Source of the DNA: Bradyrhizobium sp.
GTDB taxonomy: Bacteria; Pseudomonadota; Alphaproteobacteria; Rhizobiales; Xanthobacteraceae
DNA: 6,578 bases
Direction: 5' to 3'
NCBI GenBank assembly: GCA_028290165.1
Contig: JAQGKJ010000661.1
Location: 1-6,578, forward strand
The notes beneath the pieces are model-generated. The model ran no database searches, had not been told where the DNA came from, and worked only from the letters and a program-made list of their open reading frames with translations. Shown here in pieces: positions 6,425 to 6,578 of the stretch (its first letter is position 1; each line of letters begins with the position of its first letter). Position numbers and translations under genes: made by a program.

Positions 6425-6556
6425 ATGTACACCTTGATCGGCATTGGCTTGCTCGTCGCCGTTGCCCTCCTCTCGAATAAAGAGCAGCGTAAGGGGGCTT
6501 GGCTGCTCGCTGCTGTGGTGATCGTGCTGGTCGCCATTTCCGACCGCTTCCACTAG
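6425..6556 (+). CDS. Small two-helix membrane protein of unknown function
   Basis: This is a 43-aa product from ATG 6425 to TAG 6554-6556. It starts with a hydrophobic stretch (residues 2-17, YTLIGIGLLVAVALLS), then a charged turn NKEQRKG (18-24), then a second hydrophobic stretch (25-38, AWLLAAVVIVLVAI), and ends SDRFH. This pattern predicts a helical hairpin in the inner membrane with the Lys/Arg turn in the cytoplasm and both ends outside, by the positive-inside rule. GGAGGA 9 nt upstream supports translation. No family is recognised. It follows the dead methyltransferase by 100 nt on the same strand and may have its own promoter, which I could not identify. The last 22 bases after its stop show nothing. 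Confidence 0.65.
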   Translation: MYTLIGIGLLVAVALLSNKEQRKGAWLLAAVVIVLVAISDRFH

Positions 6557-6578
6557 CGCTTAATTTCCTCTGATCGGA

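Noticed and set aside
6557..6578. TCTGATCGGA at the right edge as the start of another dispersed repeat
   Set aside because: Only 22 bases are available after the stop codon, too little to support a call.

Overview
The window looks like a chromosomal segment from an alphaproteobacterium of the Bradyrhizobium/Rhodopseudomonas group (Nitrobacteraceae). The reasons are high-GC coding, a split F0 cluster with two b-type subunits (b' and b), protein sequences that read like Bradyrhizobium proteins, and an intergenic palindromic repeat of a kind I remember as abundant in that genus. The taxonomy rests on recognition, not on a search.

Left part (1-1303, + strand): the 3' end of an F0 ATP synthase operon. 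Subunit c (atpE) lacks only the first base of its start codon, and b' and b (atpF) follow closely. All three read as intact. A 110-bp repeat element bounded by inverted repeats fills the gap to the next gene, which is convergent. On the - strand at 1454-2116 lies an unassigned secreted protein with its own plausible promoter.

Central part (2237-5577, - strand): an apparent operon, in transcription order, of threonine synthase (thrC), an M16-family zinc peptidase and a RimJ/RimL-type GNAT acetyltransferase. thrC and the peptidase gene overlap by 4 nt (ATGA). The main observation of the window is here. Both thrC and the peptidase gene are full-length, in-frame genes, each interrupted by a single in-frame nonsense codon (TAG at thrC codon 308, TAA at peptidase codon 277). 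Both are most simply explained as G:C to T:A transversions. The GNAT gene is open.

Right part (5578-6578, + strand): a divergent intergenic region with a hairpin and a possible remnant of a dispersed repeat. It is followed by a class I SAM-methyltransferase pseudogene with two frameshifts and one nonsense codon, then a 43-codon two-helix membrane miniprotein with a strong Shine-Dalgarno sequence.

Overall the gene content is ordinary housekeeping sequence. I see no phage, CRISPR, insertion sequence or new defence-type system. What stands out is a cluster of disabled genes, next to intact ATP synthase genes. It reflects either local gene decay (possible if redundant copies exist elsewhere) or a problem with the underlying sequence.
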